6,943 nucleotides of DNA from Emticicia sp943368675 (GCA_943368675.1 CALRLN020000292.1:1-6943); one strand, 5' to 3'. Shown: positions 1 to 6,719, counted from the stretch's first letter. Made by a program: numbers and translations. Notes: a model not told the origin generated them from the sequence alone.

Positions 1-288
1 ATATTGGCTCTGATTTCCAATAGTGCAAACCCAAAGATTTTCTTTGGAATGTTATTGTTTTGCCTTGTCTCAATCAGGATTAAACAAATCTATAAAAAAA
101 TGGCTATTTGCTTGAAAAACAACATAGAAGACGACTTGTAGGCGTCTCCGCAGGCCCATCCAAACCAAAACACCTGAACCGAGCAGCCATATTTCAACAA
201 GAAAAATGGAGCAAATCTATTTCATTACCACCCAAACACATCATAAATCATACAACATACTGGCAACCCCAATCACTAATTCACTCAA
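1..288. other. Left-edge non-coding region, no gene supported
   Basis: I see no convincing gene here. The only plus-strand reading frame of any length (from 108) has low-complexity, basic, unrecognisable content and runs into the 3' end of the helicase gene on the other strand. Two small structures are visible: a perfect 7-bp inverted repeat with a 3-nt loop (31-37 with 41-47), followed by T-rich sequence, and a weaker 5-bp pair (AGACG 129-133 with CGTCT 143-147). The first hairpin has a low-GC stem and is only a weak terminator candidate. I see no strong terminator for the helicase gene that ends at 289. Confidence 0.5.
85..92 (-). promoter_or_regulatory. Candidate Bacteroidota -7 promoter box, leftward
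   Basis: Read on the minus strand, this is TAGATTTG, an exact match to the TAnnTTTG -7 consensus of Bacteroidota primary sigma factors. A clear -33 TTTG partner is not visible at 19-21 nt upstream, only T-rich sequence. If real, it drives a gene that starts beyond the left edge with a leader longer than 80 nt, because no ATG follows within the window. Single-box matches occur by chance in A/T-rich DNA, so confidence is low. Confidence 0.25.
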
Positions 289-2190
289 TCACTCCATAAA
301 CTCCCACGCACTCTGATACGTCCCCAATCCCTCGGCATACCCGATAAAATCAGCATAAAACGGAAACGATGCCAGCGTGGCGCTATCGCCGATAATCACC
401 AGTTTCTTACGGGCCCGTGTCATCGCCACATTCATCCGCCGTATATCTGACAGGAAACCGATACTACCCTCTGCATTACTCCTCGTCATACTTATATACA
501 CAATATCCCGTTCCTGTCCCTGAAAACTATCAATCGTATTCACCGAGATTTTAGACAGAAACTCCTGCAAATCCGGCGACTGCTCCAAAGCAGACTGTAA
601 CAGGTTGATTTGTTGTTTATAAGGAGAAATAATAGCAATCGTCGGGAAATTCTCAGCCTTGTAATGGCCTTTTAGCTGTGCTACCAACAAATTAAGGTGC
701 TTAAATAAAAAGAGAGCCTCTTCAGGGTTCGTCGTACTTGTCCCCTCCAGTTTCTCATCAAAGCTGCAACCCGCCGTATCTACAAAGGCAATAGGGGTGT
801 CGGCATCAAACAATAAATGCCTTGCTACAGCCGCATTGGCTTTCAGGCGGTTTTCATAAAATACTTTAGACGAAAAACCCATAATATGCTCATGCATACG
901 GTATTGCTCTTCCAGTAAAACCACAGCTTGCGGGTGCAAAGCCACCAGTTTTTCGAGTAGGGTAGTGGCAAGCCCCTGTTTTGCTGCCTCATTTGATTTA
1001 ATAGTAGGCGGGAGCTGACAATGGTCTCCGGCCAGCACTACTTTCTGTGCTTTCAGAATCGGTATCCAGCAGGCGGGTTCAAGGGCTTGTCCGGCCTCAT
1101 CAATAATCACCGTCTGAAACTTCAGATTCCGTATCGTATAATTATTAGCCCCCACCAGCGTAGCCGTTATCACCTGCGCTTTAGCCACAATATCATCTAT
1201 CATATACTGCTCCGAATTTCCCACCTCTTTCATAATCTTGTGCGCCTCATCAAAAAGCAGTTTTCGCTGATCACGCTCCGACTTCCCGAAATTGCGCTTA
1301 TACTTATGCGCCATATTCTTAAATTCCTGCGCCTGTTTTTTCAGCCTTTTGGCTTCTTTCATTAGTGGGTGGTCAGTCATCTTACTATCCAGCGTCAGCG
1401 ACATCAACCGCTCAGTCACCTTGGCCGGATTCCCCACCCGTACCACATTCAGGCCTTCCAGATGCAGTTTCTCGCTCAATAAATCCACAGCCGTATTGCT
1501 CGGCGCCACCACCAATACCTGCTTATGATCTTTATGAACCAGCGCTTTAATGGCCTGCACCAGCGTAGTGGTTTTACCCGTACCCGGAGGCCCATGCACA
1601 ATCGCCAGTTCATTAGCCTGTAAAATTTTCTCCACTGCCCCCGTCTGTGATTCATTCAGATTCCGGGCAAAAAACTGCGGTTTTTCAGTGTCAAAAGTAG
1701 GCGCTTTGTCACCAATCAGTATATCTACCAGTTTGCCCTCATTCTTCTCTGCTATGCCCGATGCCTGTTTAAGGGCATCCAGCATTTCATCATAGCTGTT
1801 ATCATCAAAAAGCACATCTACACCCAGTTTCCCGTCACGGCTCCACTCCGGCAATTCGTCAGTGCGTAGCGTAATTTTCAGTCTATTATTATTATGCCAC
1901 GATATGGTACCTTCCACCCTGTCATTTGCCGCATCATGATTACTGAACAGCACCGCAGGCATCCCAGTCCGCAACTGATGGGAAACATCCTGATGCGTAG
2001 TGCGTTCCACCTCCACCGTCAGATAATCTCCCCGGCTCATTTCCATGCCTCTGATAGCAATCGGATACCAGCTCAATCCGTTGGCTCTGCGCTCGGCTAC
2101 CGAACTCCGTTCTGTCAGTTTTATATATTGATTGTGGTCTTCTTCCCGCTCAATCCTGAGCAAATCCAGTAATTTTTTGAAGTAATTCAT
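289..2190 (-). CDS. UPF1/IGHMBP2-like superfamily 1B DNA/RNA helicase
   Basis: Predicted cytoplasmic ATP-dependent nucleic-acid helicase of the UPF1-like SF1B group (relatives: IGHMBP2/SMUBP-2, Dna2/Nam7), 633 aa, close to full length for the family. Helicase motifs occur in order: Q-motif around Q182 (LNESQTGAV), Walker A GPPGTGKT at 200-207, motif Ia VAPSNTAVD at 228-236, Walker B DEAG at 364-367, motif III LAGDHCQLPP at 386-395, motif IV EQYRMH at 428-433, motif V NTIDSFQGQE at 551-560 and motif VI NVAMTRARKKL at 587-597. A charged, Lys-rich segment at 275-330 between Ia and II matches the coiled-coil stalk (1B) of this group. Residues 1-160 resemble the N-terminal beta-barrel part of IGHMBP2-like proteins. 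All catalytic motifs look intact. The ATG at 2190 follows a good promoter box closely. Polarity is expected to be 5'-3' from the family. The substrate cannot be read from the sequence, and the neighbours do not suggest a pathway. Confidence 0.95.
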   Translation of the reverse strand: MNYFKKLLDLLRIEREEDHNQYIKLTERSSVAERRANGLSWYPIAIRGMEMSRGDYLTVEVERTTHQDVSHQLRTGMPAVLFSNHDAANDRVEGTISWHNNNRLKITLRTDELPEWSRDGKLGVDVLFDDNSYDEMLDALKQASGIAEKNEGKLVDILIGDKAPTFDTEKPQFFARNLNESQTGAVEKILQANELAIVHGPPGTGKTTTLVQAIKALVHKDHKQVLVVAPSNTAVDLLSEKLHLEGLNVVRVGNPAKVTERLMSLTLDSKMTDHPLMKEAKRLKKQAQEFKNMAHKYKRNFGKSERDQRKLLFDEAHKIMKEVGNSEQYMIDDIVAKAQVITATLVGANNYTIRNLKFQTVIIDEAGQALEPACWIPILKAQKVVLAGDHCQLPPTIKSNEAAKQGLATTLLEKLVALHPQAVVLLEEQYRMHEHIMGFSSKVFYENRLKANAAVARHLLFDADTPIAFVDTAGCSFDEKLEGTSTTNPEEALFLFKHLNLLVAQLKGHYKAENFPTIAIISPYKQQINLLQSALEQSPDLQEFLSKISVNTIDSFQGQERDIVYISMTRSNAEGSIGFLSDIRRMNVAMTRARKKLVIIGDSATLASFPFYADFIGYAEGLGTYQSAWEFME

Positions 2191-2194
2191 CCCG

Positions 2195-2202
2195 CAAAGA
2201 TA
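2195..2202 (-). promoter_or_regulatory. Helicase promoter -7 box, leaderless type
   Basis: Read on the minus strand, this is TATCTTTG, a perfect TAnnTTTG box, followed by CGGG and then the helicase ATG (2190). With transcription starting a few bases after the box, the mRNA would begin at or within a few bases of the ATG, giving a leaderless or nearly leaderless message. No TTTG stands at the expected -33 spacing; the nearest TTTTGG is only about 6 nt upstream of the box. No Shine-Dalgarno sequence fits between box and ATG. Confidence 0.55.
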
Positions 2203-2346
2203 CGTACCAAAAGCGGTTTAATGGTATAAGAATGCATAAAGACTATTTCCTGATTTCTGAAAGGGGGGGGATTTTAGAAACAGCCTGAATTATATAATAA
2301 AAGCGGATAAGTAAAAGGAAAATATTAATTGCCATTAAAACTTTAA

Positions 2347-2443
2347 ACCACGAATAGCACTAAGTTAAAAACACCCGGTTTCACTAAGTTTAGAGCGGTA
2401 TACTTAGTGAAACTCTGTGCAAAACTCCGAGTCACTCCGTGGT
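2347..2443. repeat. Nested inverted repeat, REP-like intergenic element
   Basis: The outer arms are ACCACG (2347-2352) and CGTGGT (2438-2443). Inside is a perfect 12-bp inverted repeat, GTTTCACTAAGT (2378-2389) with ACTTAGTGAAAC (2402-2413), separated by a 12-nt loop. CACTAAGTT also occurs as a direct repeat (2358-2366 and 2382-2390). The 'accacgaa..cactaagtt..ttagtgaaactctgtg..ccgtggt' wording resembles short dispersed repeats common between genes in Bacteroidota and other bacteria. It could fold into a cruciform or RNA hairpin and act as a bidirectional terminator or attenuator, but it has no U-tract typical of an intrinsic terminator. Copy number elsewhere in the genome is not visible here. 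Confidence 0.6.
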
Positions 2444-2514
2444 AAAATATTGTTAATTAATTTCGTAGGTATGCTTAATTAAATCTTCGTTAATAAATAA
2501 TTTCATCAGCACTA

Positions 2515-2811
2515 TTATCCCAGCCGATTCTCAATATCCATTTGCACATGAAGCACACGGATAATCTCAGTAATTCCATCCTGACTCAACCGATAAAAGA
2601 TATAGCGCCTGCCGTAGAGCAATTATTTATATCCATCTCTTACATAGTCTATAGATTTTCCGGTTATGCTGCCCTTGTCCAGGTTGTCAAAGTATAAAAG
2701 TAAACCACCGATATATTTTTCTGCTTGTTCAATAGACCATTCATGAATTGTATACTCCCATATATCCTCCAGGTCATTTTGGGCTAGCCTTGAGATCCGA
2801 TACTCAGGCAT
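2515..2811 (-). pseudogene. ParE toxin interrupted by in-frame stop
   Basis: Toxin of a type II ParDE/RelE-like pair; ParE proteins of this superfamily typically poison DNA gyrase. The start is the ATG at 2811, which overlaps the last 8 bases of the antitoxin gene as is usual for parDE. Codons 1-62 begin MPEYRISRLAQNDLEDIWEY, a typical ParE N-terminus. Codon 63 is TAA (2623-2625). The same frame then continues for 35 sense codons, including YGRRYIFYRL (66-75) and IIRVLHVQMD (83-92), the conserved C-terminal strands of ParE, and ends with TAA at 2515-2517. Without the internal stop the protein would be 98 residues, the normal family length. The first fragment lacks the C-terminal half of the fold and should be inactive. 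A sequencing error is the main alternative. An upstream in-frame ATG at 2883 lies within parD and is not the start. Confidence 0.85.
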
Positions 2812-3046
2812 TTTTCTGGCGCAGTTTAGCCTGAAATTCCCTGGGATTAAAATCTTCAACAAACCCGCTCTGTTCTCCGTCAATCAATGCCCGTTTCAGG
2901 GCTTTTAGCTTCTCTTCCTCCTGTTCTAACAACCGCAGTCCGGCACGTATTACCTCACTGGTCGATGCATAGCGCCCCTCTTCAATCTGATTTTGAATGA
3001 AAGAATCAAAATGTAGACCTATGGATATTGACGTATTTTTGCTCAT
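2804..3046 (-). CDS. ParD-family ribbon-helix-helix antitoxin
   Basis: Antitoxin of the type II ParDE pair, 80 aa, full length for the CC2985-like ParD family. The N-terminus (residues 3-11, NTSISIGLH) fits the DNA-binding beta-strand, and residues 12-45, with FDSFIQNQIEEGRYASTSEVIRAG, fit the two helices of a ribbon-helix-helix fold. The acidic and basic C-terminal tail (46-80) is the usual toxin-binding region, including the DGEQSG stretch. It overlaps the toxin start by 8 bases, so the two are translationally coupled. The frame is intact while the toxin is broken, so the protein may survive as an orphan regulator or antidote. Such antitoxins normally repress their own promoter. Here a mobile element sits 18 bases upstream of the start codon. 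The ATG at 3046 has only an A/T-rich leader and no Shine-Dalgarno sequence. Confidence 0.88.
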   Translation of the reverse strand: MSKNTSISIGLHFDSFIQNQIEEGRYASTSEVIRAGLRLLEQEEEKLKALKRALIDGEQSGFVEDFNPREFQAKLRQKNA

Positions 3047-3064
3047 GATAATAATTTAGTTATG

Positions 3065-3240
3065 GAGCCTGTTTAAACTTATTTGCGGTTCGCCGCTGCG
3101 ATTTGGATTAGAAAATGGTATATTTTGACTACGACTGCTTCATTTATTTTCACCGTAGCTCTGCTACGATTCAAATAAATGAATTGTCTCGTCTAAAATC
3201 TATTCATTTTCATCAATAAATAAAAAGTTTAAACAGGCTC
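3065..3240. mobile_element. MITE-like element, 16-bp terminal inverted repeats
   Basis: A 176-bp non-coding segment is bounded by perfect 16-bp inverted repeats, GAGCCTGTTTAAACTT (3065-3080) and its complement (3225-3240). ATG directly flanks both ends (3062-3064 and 3241-3243), consistent with a 3-bp target duplication. The interior is also imperfectly palindromic: GAAAATG (3111-3117) and TTCATTTATTT on the left are mirrored by AAATAAATGAA and CATTTTC on the right. At the centre is CGTAGC-TCT-GCTACG (3154-3168). The left arm carries an extra small GCGG-TTCG-CCGC hairpin (3085-3096). There is no transposase frame, so it would need a full-length IS with the same ends to move. The IS family cannot be assigned from the window; a 3-bp duplication is compatible with some IS5-type elements. 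Confidence 0.8.
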
Positions 3241-3247
3241 ATGATAA

Positions 3248-3255
3248 CAAATATA
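3248..3255 (-). promoter_or_regulatory. Probable parDE promoter -7 box
   Basis: Read on the minus strand, this is TATATTTG, an exact TAnnTTTG match. Transcription should begin near 3241-3243, right at the right end of the MITE-like element. If the element and one ATG copy are removed, the box lies about 23 nt before the parD start codon, a sensible promoter position. With the element present the transcript would carry a leader of roughly 190 nt that includes the whole hairpin-forming insertion. A -33 element is not clear; a TTG lies about 23 nt upstream, slightly too far. Confidence 0.5.
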
Positions 3256-3334
3256 CCAAAAATTGGTAAAAGATGTTTCAATTTTTTATCAATCTATATC
3301 TGTCAAAAGAATATCAGCTATTCTAAAAGCAATT

Positions 3335-3370
3335 AAAAAGTCTTATTTTCTGAATATAGAAAGAATAAAG
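3335..3370 (-). terminator. Weak terminator-like hairpin after the protease gene
   Basis: On the minus strand an A/T-rich imperfect stem (AGAATAAAG-type arm at 3361-3370 side and its partner at 3342-3351, with three small bulges) is followed by CTTTTT (3335-3340). It lies about 66 bases beyond the protease stop codon, where a terminator for the leftward cluster would be expected. The stem has almost no GC pairs, so this is only a suggestion. The remaining sequence between 3241 and 3436 shows nothing else apart from the parD promoter box. Confidence 0.2.
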
Positions 3371-3436
3371 CTATTTGTCCTTTATCCGCTCCCACCGGAG
3401 AGGACCGGAAACAATCTGCTCCTGCCCTGAAGACAA

Positions 3437-5122
3437 TCACTTATCCTCCACCGCCTCATAATGCAGTTTCCACCCTTTACCGCTTACAGACTCATTGGTC
3501 ACAAACCATACCAGCACCTTGTTATACCAGCTCGTAATAATTGGCGGAATATCCGGGCCGCTGAAAATAGCCAGAATCGGATGATGCGTGCCATCGTCGG
3601 CAAAGAAATACACCTGATCTATTTTTGCTTCTGTGTCAAACTCTTCAAAATTAATTCTGATTCTCTTTCCGGCGGGCACCTCAATCAGCCATTTGCAACT
3701 ACTGCGGTTGGCATAATTTTCTGCACCGCTGCCATCTGCAATATAGCCTTCTGTACCCTTTACCAGAATCTGATCCTGACAATATAATCCACTCGAATCA
3801 ATCGCCTGCGCCTCATAATACAGATATGTATTTTTATCCTTAAATGCTTTCGTGGCAAAATTCACCTTGAAGGAATCGGCCCTGAAAACAAAAGGCTGCG
3901 ATAGTTGCGCAGCAGTCAGCGTAGTATCCCTTGATTTGTCCTGCTGAAAAATCGACAGATTCACCGTATTTTTTGTTAGCAGAGGCTGTGATAAAATAAG
4001 CTTGTAGTCAGGATATTTACCCACTGGTGCAACAGCAAAACTTAGTTCTCTGGCACCTTTCTGCCACAGAGGAAGATAAGCCTTTGTCTGCGAAAAACGG
4101 GTAGGTGAGGTATTGGTTTCAATATAATGCTTAAGATTGGCAACGTTGATAATACCGGCTCCTAATTTGCCATGATACAGCGAATTATACTGGTCAACAG
4201 GCTGGGCGGTATTCTTGAGCAGACGGTCAAAATCCTGCGATTTTAACTCAGGATAAGCCGCCATAAAGGCAGCTATAACTCCACCCACAATAGGTGTAGC
4301 CGCCGATGTGGCCGATATATACTTATTAAACCCGGCTTCCAGAGGGTAGCTGGTGGCAATAGAATCAGCAGGGGCAGCTATATCAACAAAACTACCGTAG
4401 TTAGATACTGAGTACTTGCGCTTCTTTCTGTCAGTGGCAGCCACCGCAATTACCCACGGATACGCCGAGGGCATCTGTGGTTTATCAGCATAAAAATTAC
4501 CGGCAGACCCCACAATCAGGGTACCCTGACTCTGGGCTTTTTTAAGAATATTCTCTTTTTCCAGATCAAACGTGCCTCCGCTCCAGCACGTAATAATCAT
4601 ATCAGCTTTAAGAGCCAAAGCATAGTCAATACCGCTATAACCATCCACAATATAGTTACTTTGCCGTGAATCAGAAGAGGTTTTAACAGGTATAATCTTA
4701 AAACTGGTGCCTGAGCTGCAAAGTTTTAAAATAGTTTGCACAAGAATCCCGGCTACTCTTGTGCCATGCGAAAAACGGTTAATGTTCTGCGCCGGAGGAT
4801 TAACATCGGCGTCGTTATCAGAAAAATCCCAGCCGTATACATCGTCAGTTTTTCCATTCTTATCATCATCAATACCATTCCCCGGTATCTCCCCCGGATT
4901 CTTGTAATAATAGGGCTTCAGATAAGCATTATTGAGGTCAAAGGCATCATCAACCACAGCAATAACGAGGTCTTTCCGGGCATTCATCAGCTTAAAATCA
5001 GCCTGAATCCCAATCTGTTCCCAGGCCCAGGCATTCTTGTCGGTCTGCGAAAAAGAAAATGAGTATGTCCCAAGAAATGCCTGCAATGCAAGGCAGGCTC
5101 TGATAATCCGTTGATTAATCAA
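3437..5122 (-). CDS. Secreted subtilisin-like S8 peptidase with CUB-like domain
   Basis: Exported serine protease of 561 aa. A signal peptide covers about residues 1-26 (hydrophobic ACLALQAFLGTYSFSFSQ). The S8 catalytic domain (about 30-335) has Asp58 in VVDDAFD, His119 in SHGTRVAGI, oxyanion Asn209 in GSAGNF and Ser273 in ATSAATP. The NGIDDDKNGKTDD stretch (82-94) looks like a Ca-binding insert. After a beta-rich linker (340-445) comes a CUB-like domain (about 448-557), with Cys448 and Cys476 placed as the first CUB disulfide, a FDTE motif (494-497) and a closing GKGW.LHY. There is no room for an inhibitor-type propeptide and no evident type IX secretion C-terminal domain. The start is unusual: an in-frame TAG at 5141-5143 blocks extension, the first ATG is codon 46, beyond the signal peptide, so TTG at 5122 (or ATT at 5131) must be used. 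It is the last gene of the collar-protein cluster, 4 bases after the preceding stop, which suggests coupled translation. Its substrate is unknown; the neighbouring collar proteins are plausible. Confidence 0.9.
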   Translation of the reverse strand: MINQRIIRACLALQAFLGTYSFSFSQTDKNAWAWEQIGIQADFKLMNARKDLVIAVVDDAFDLNNAYLKPYYYKNPGEIPGNGIDDDKNGKTDDVYGWDFSDNDADVNPPAQNINRFSHGTRVAGILVQTILKLCSSGTSFKIIPVKTSSDSRQSNYIVDGYSGIDYALALKADMIITCWSGGTFDLEKENILKKAQSQGTLIVGSAGNFYADKPQMPSAYPWVIAVAATDRKKRKYSVSNYGSFVDIAAPADSIATSYPLEAGFNKYISATSAATPIVGGVIAAFMAAYPELKSQDFDRLLKNTAQPVDQYNSLYHGKLGAGIINVANLKHYIETNTSPTRFSQTKAYLPLWQKGARELSFAVAPVGKYPDYKLILSQPLLTKNTVNLSIFQQDKSRDTTLTAAQLSQPFVFRADSFKVNFATKAFKDKNTYLYYEAQAIDSSGLYCQDQILVKGTEGYIADGSGAENYANRSSCKWLIEVPAGKRIRINFEEFDTEAKIDQVYFFADDGTHHPILAIFSGPDIPPIITSWYNKVLVWFVTNESVSGKGWKLHYEAVEDK

Positions 5123-5126
5123 TGAT

Positions 5127-5906
5127 TTAATATTTATTATCTACCGTATGTTTTTCTTCTCCGCCTTGTTCTCCCATAGAATAATCGCTTAATCCGGCTC
5201 CCTGCCCCATATGCATGGGTACTCTGCCACGCAAATCAGGCAGTGCAAAGGTGGTCTGTCCATTACCGCCATAATAAGTACCCAGCAAGGCAAATAAGGC
5301 GGTGTTTTGCGAAATCGAAATGAGCTGCCCATCGCATGGAAACCATGACTTAGGTGCAAAATTATAAGGATATATGGTTATTTCTCCTATAAATGCATTT
5401 AAATCATCTCTCTGCGGAAATAGTCCCTGTGTAGCAATACAAAAATTAAGTGCAAGATAAGGCTGATGGTTGTCAAGGTCTGCAATGGGTTTAGGCCCCG
5501 TATTTACCCAGTTATTGTTATCCCAACTCAATAGTTGTCCTTGTGCAGTACCGGCATTAAGTTTAATAGTATTAGAAACTATGCTGATAGGCGCATTAGC
5601 ATTGAGGGCAGAAACATCCCCGAGCGACTGCCAGGCATAGCCTGTCCAGTAATAAAAGCCCTTTGCCTGATTATTACCTGTATTATAAATTAACAGCCCT
5701 TCGGTCGGGTTTCCGACCGGACTTGCAGCGGCCAGACTGGCGGTCAGGCTGATTTGCGGAACAATCACTCCGTTATTGGTAGAATTAGCCCTGAGGCTTG
5801 CTTCACTATAGCCTGGCGTAATGGTTACCGATTGCGCATAGGCCATGTTTACCAGGCACAAAAGCACCACAAAACCATAGCAAAAAGAGTTGATGTATTT
5901 TTTCAT
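5127..5906 (-). CDS. Exported phage-tail-collar-domain protein, paralogue 2
   Basis: A 259-aa exported protein, closely paralogous to the gene just upstream. It has a signal peptide 1-24 (cut likely after MAYA, before Gln25; no lipobox Cys). Next is a Bacteroidota-type beta-rich segment (about 26-140) with GLLIYNTGNN (70-79) and GFYYWTGYAWQ (83-93), then QPYLALNFCIATQGLFP (148-164). A phage tail collar domain (PF07484-like, about 172-230) follows, with FIGEI, FAPKSW, DGQLISISQNTALFALLG, YYGGNGQTTFALPDLRGRVP. It ends at GGEEKHTVDNKY, directly after the collar domain, whereas MdpB-type proteins normally run on through a VTLT..MP.H.H segment. The last 16 coding bases before the stop are identical to those of the partial paralogue at the right edge. 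It lies 27 bases after the upstream paralogue and 4 bases before the peptidase, so an operon is likely. Function is not established for this class; a surface or fibre-like structural role is inferred from the domain. Confidence 0.88.
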   Translation of the reverse strand: MKKYINSFCYGFVVLLCLVNMAYAQSVTITPGYSEASLRANSTNNGVIVPQISLTASLAAASPVGNPTEGLLIYNTGNNQAKGFYYWTGYAWQSLGDVSALNANAPISIVSNTIKLNAGTAQGQLLSWDNNNWVNTGPKPIADLDNHQPYLALNFCIATQGLFPQRDDLNAFIGEITIYPYNFAPKSWFPCDGQLISISQNTALFALLGTYYGGNGQTTFALPDLRGRVPMHMGQGAGLSDYSMGEQGGEEKHTVDNKY

Positions 5907-5933
5907 GAATATAAGCTTTCAGGTTTTATGCGC

Positions 5934-6719
5934 TCAGTATTTATTTTCAAATGAATGACTTTCTACCCCTCCGGTTTGTCCTAGTGTATAATTGCTTAGC
6001 CCGGACCCCTGCCCCTTGTGCATAGGTACTCTGCTTCGTAAATCAGGCAGACCGAATGTCGTTTCGCCGTTTCCGCCATAGACAGTCCCTAGCAAGGCAA
6101 ATAGCGCCGTGTTCTGGCTAACAGACAATATCTGTCCATTACAAAGCGCCCAGCCTTTTGGCGCAAAACTAAAGCCATACATGGCAATTTCTCCTAAAAA
6201 CGGCTCATCAGCATTTTGCGAAGGGTATATCCCCTGTAAAGCAATAGAAAAATTAATGGTCAGATAAGGCTGAAGATTATTAAGATTAACTGTTGGATAG
6301 GGGTTCGGATTAGTGTTTACCCAGTTGTATCCATCCCATGTCAGTAATTGCCCCGCAAGTGTGCCGGCATTAAGCTTAACCGTATTCGACTCAATAGTAA
6401 TGGGCGCTGTTGCGGCAAGCGGTGTTCCGTTTCCTAATAATTGCCAGGCGCTGCCTGTCCAGTAATAAAAGCCTTTTGGTTGATTATTGCCCGAATTATA
6501 AATCAGCAGCCCTGCCGCCGGATTATTAACCGGGCTTGCAGAAGCTAAATTATTAGTCAGTGTTACCTGCGATATCAGTACACCATTATTAGTCGATGTG
6601 GCCGTAATACTGGGTTGATTGTCACCGGGAGTAATGGTTGTGGATTGCGCATTAACTAGGCTGATTGCGCTAAGGTAAAATACAAACCCGGCAATCAGTA
6701 TTTGTAGGTATCTTTTCAT
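5934..6719 (-). CDS. Exported phage-tail-collar-domain protein, paralogue 1
   Basis: A 261-aa exported protein with the same layout as paralogue 2. The signal peptide is 1-24 (MKRYLQ start, cut after LVNA). Then come a beta-rich N-terminal part with GLLIYNSGNN (70-79) and GFYYWTGSAWQ (83-93), QPYLTINFSIALQGIYP (150-166) and a tail collar domain (about 174-232) with FLGEI, FAPKGWALCNGQ, SQNTALFALLG, YGGNGETTFGLPDLRSRVP. It ends GGVESHSFENKY. The two paralogues differ by only two residues in length and by eye match at well over half of positions in the collar domain, so they arose by tandem duplication. No internal cysteine is shared except the one in ALCNGQ/FPCDGQ. The ATG at 6719 gives a clean signal peptide and has no Shine-Dalgarno sequence. 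It may be transcribed from its own promoter in the 154-base gap upstream or by read-through from the edge paralogue. Confidence 0.88.
   Translation of the reverse strand: MKRYLQILIAGFVFYLSAISLVNAQSTTITPGDNQPSITATSTNNGVLISQVTLTNNLASASPVNNPAAGLLIYNSGNNQPKGFYYWTGSAWQLLGNGTPLAATAPITIESNTVKLNAGTLAGQLLTWDGYNWVNTNPNPYPTVNLNNLQPYLTINFSIALQGIYPSQNADEPFLGEIAMYGFSFAPKGWALCNGQILSVSQNTALFALLGTVYGGNGETTFGLPDLRSRVPMHKGQGSGLSNYTLGQTGGVESHSFENKY

Larger units (their letters stand above)
2191..2514. other. Intergenic spacer with poly-G run
   Basis: This 324-bp A/T-rich spacer between the helicase promoter and the 3' end of the toxin remnant holds no gene I can support on either strand. It contains the helicase promoter box at its left end, an uninterrupted run of eight G (2263-2270) and a nested inverted repeat (2347-2443, listed separately). 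Two TTAATTAA palindromes lie between the repeat and the toxin remnant, with no evident function. Confidence 0.7.

Noticed and set aside
108..299. Plus-strand open frame of 63 codons at the left edge
   Set aside because: Unrecognisable, low-complexity composition, no promoter or ribosome-binding signal, and it overlaps the 3' end of the helicase gene.
1021..2172. Several plus-strand open frames opposite the helicase gene
   Set aside because: They are antisense shadows of a gene with every helicase motif intact; none shows a recognisable domain.
2347..2443. CRISPR array or intrinsic terminator at the nested repeat
   Set aside because: There is no regular repeat-spacer spacing, and no U-tract after the stem; it fits a dispersed intergenic repeat better.
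2812..2883. N-terminal extension of the toxin from the ATG at 2883
   Set aside because: The added 24 residues lie in another frame of parD and do not look like ParE; the ATG at 2811 gives the family N-terminus and the usual short overlap.
3461..5062. Plus-strand open frames opposite the S8 peptidase
   Set aside because: Antisense to conserved catalytic and CUB-like regions, with no recognisable product.
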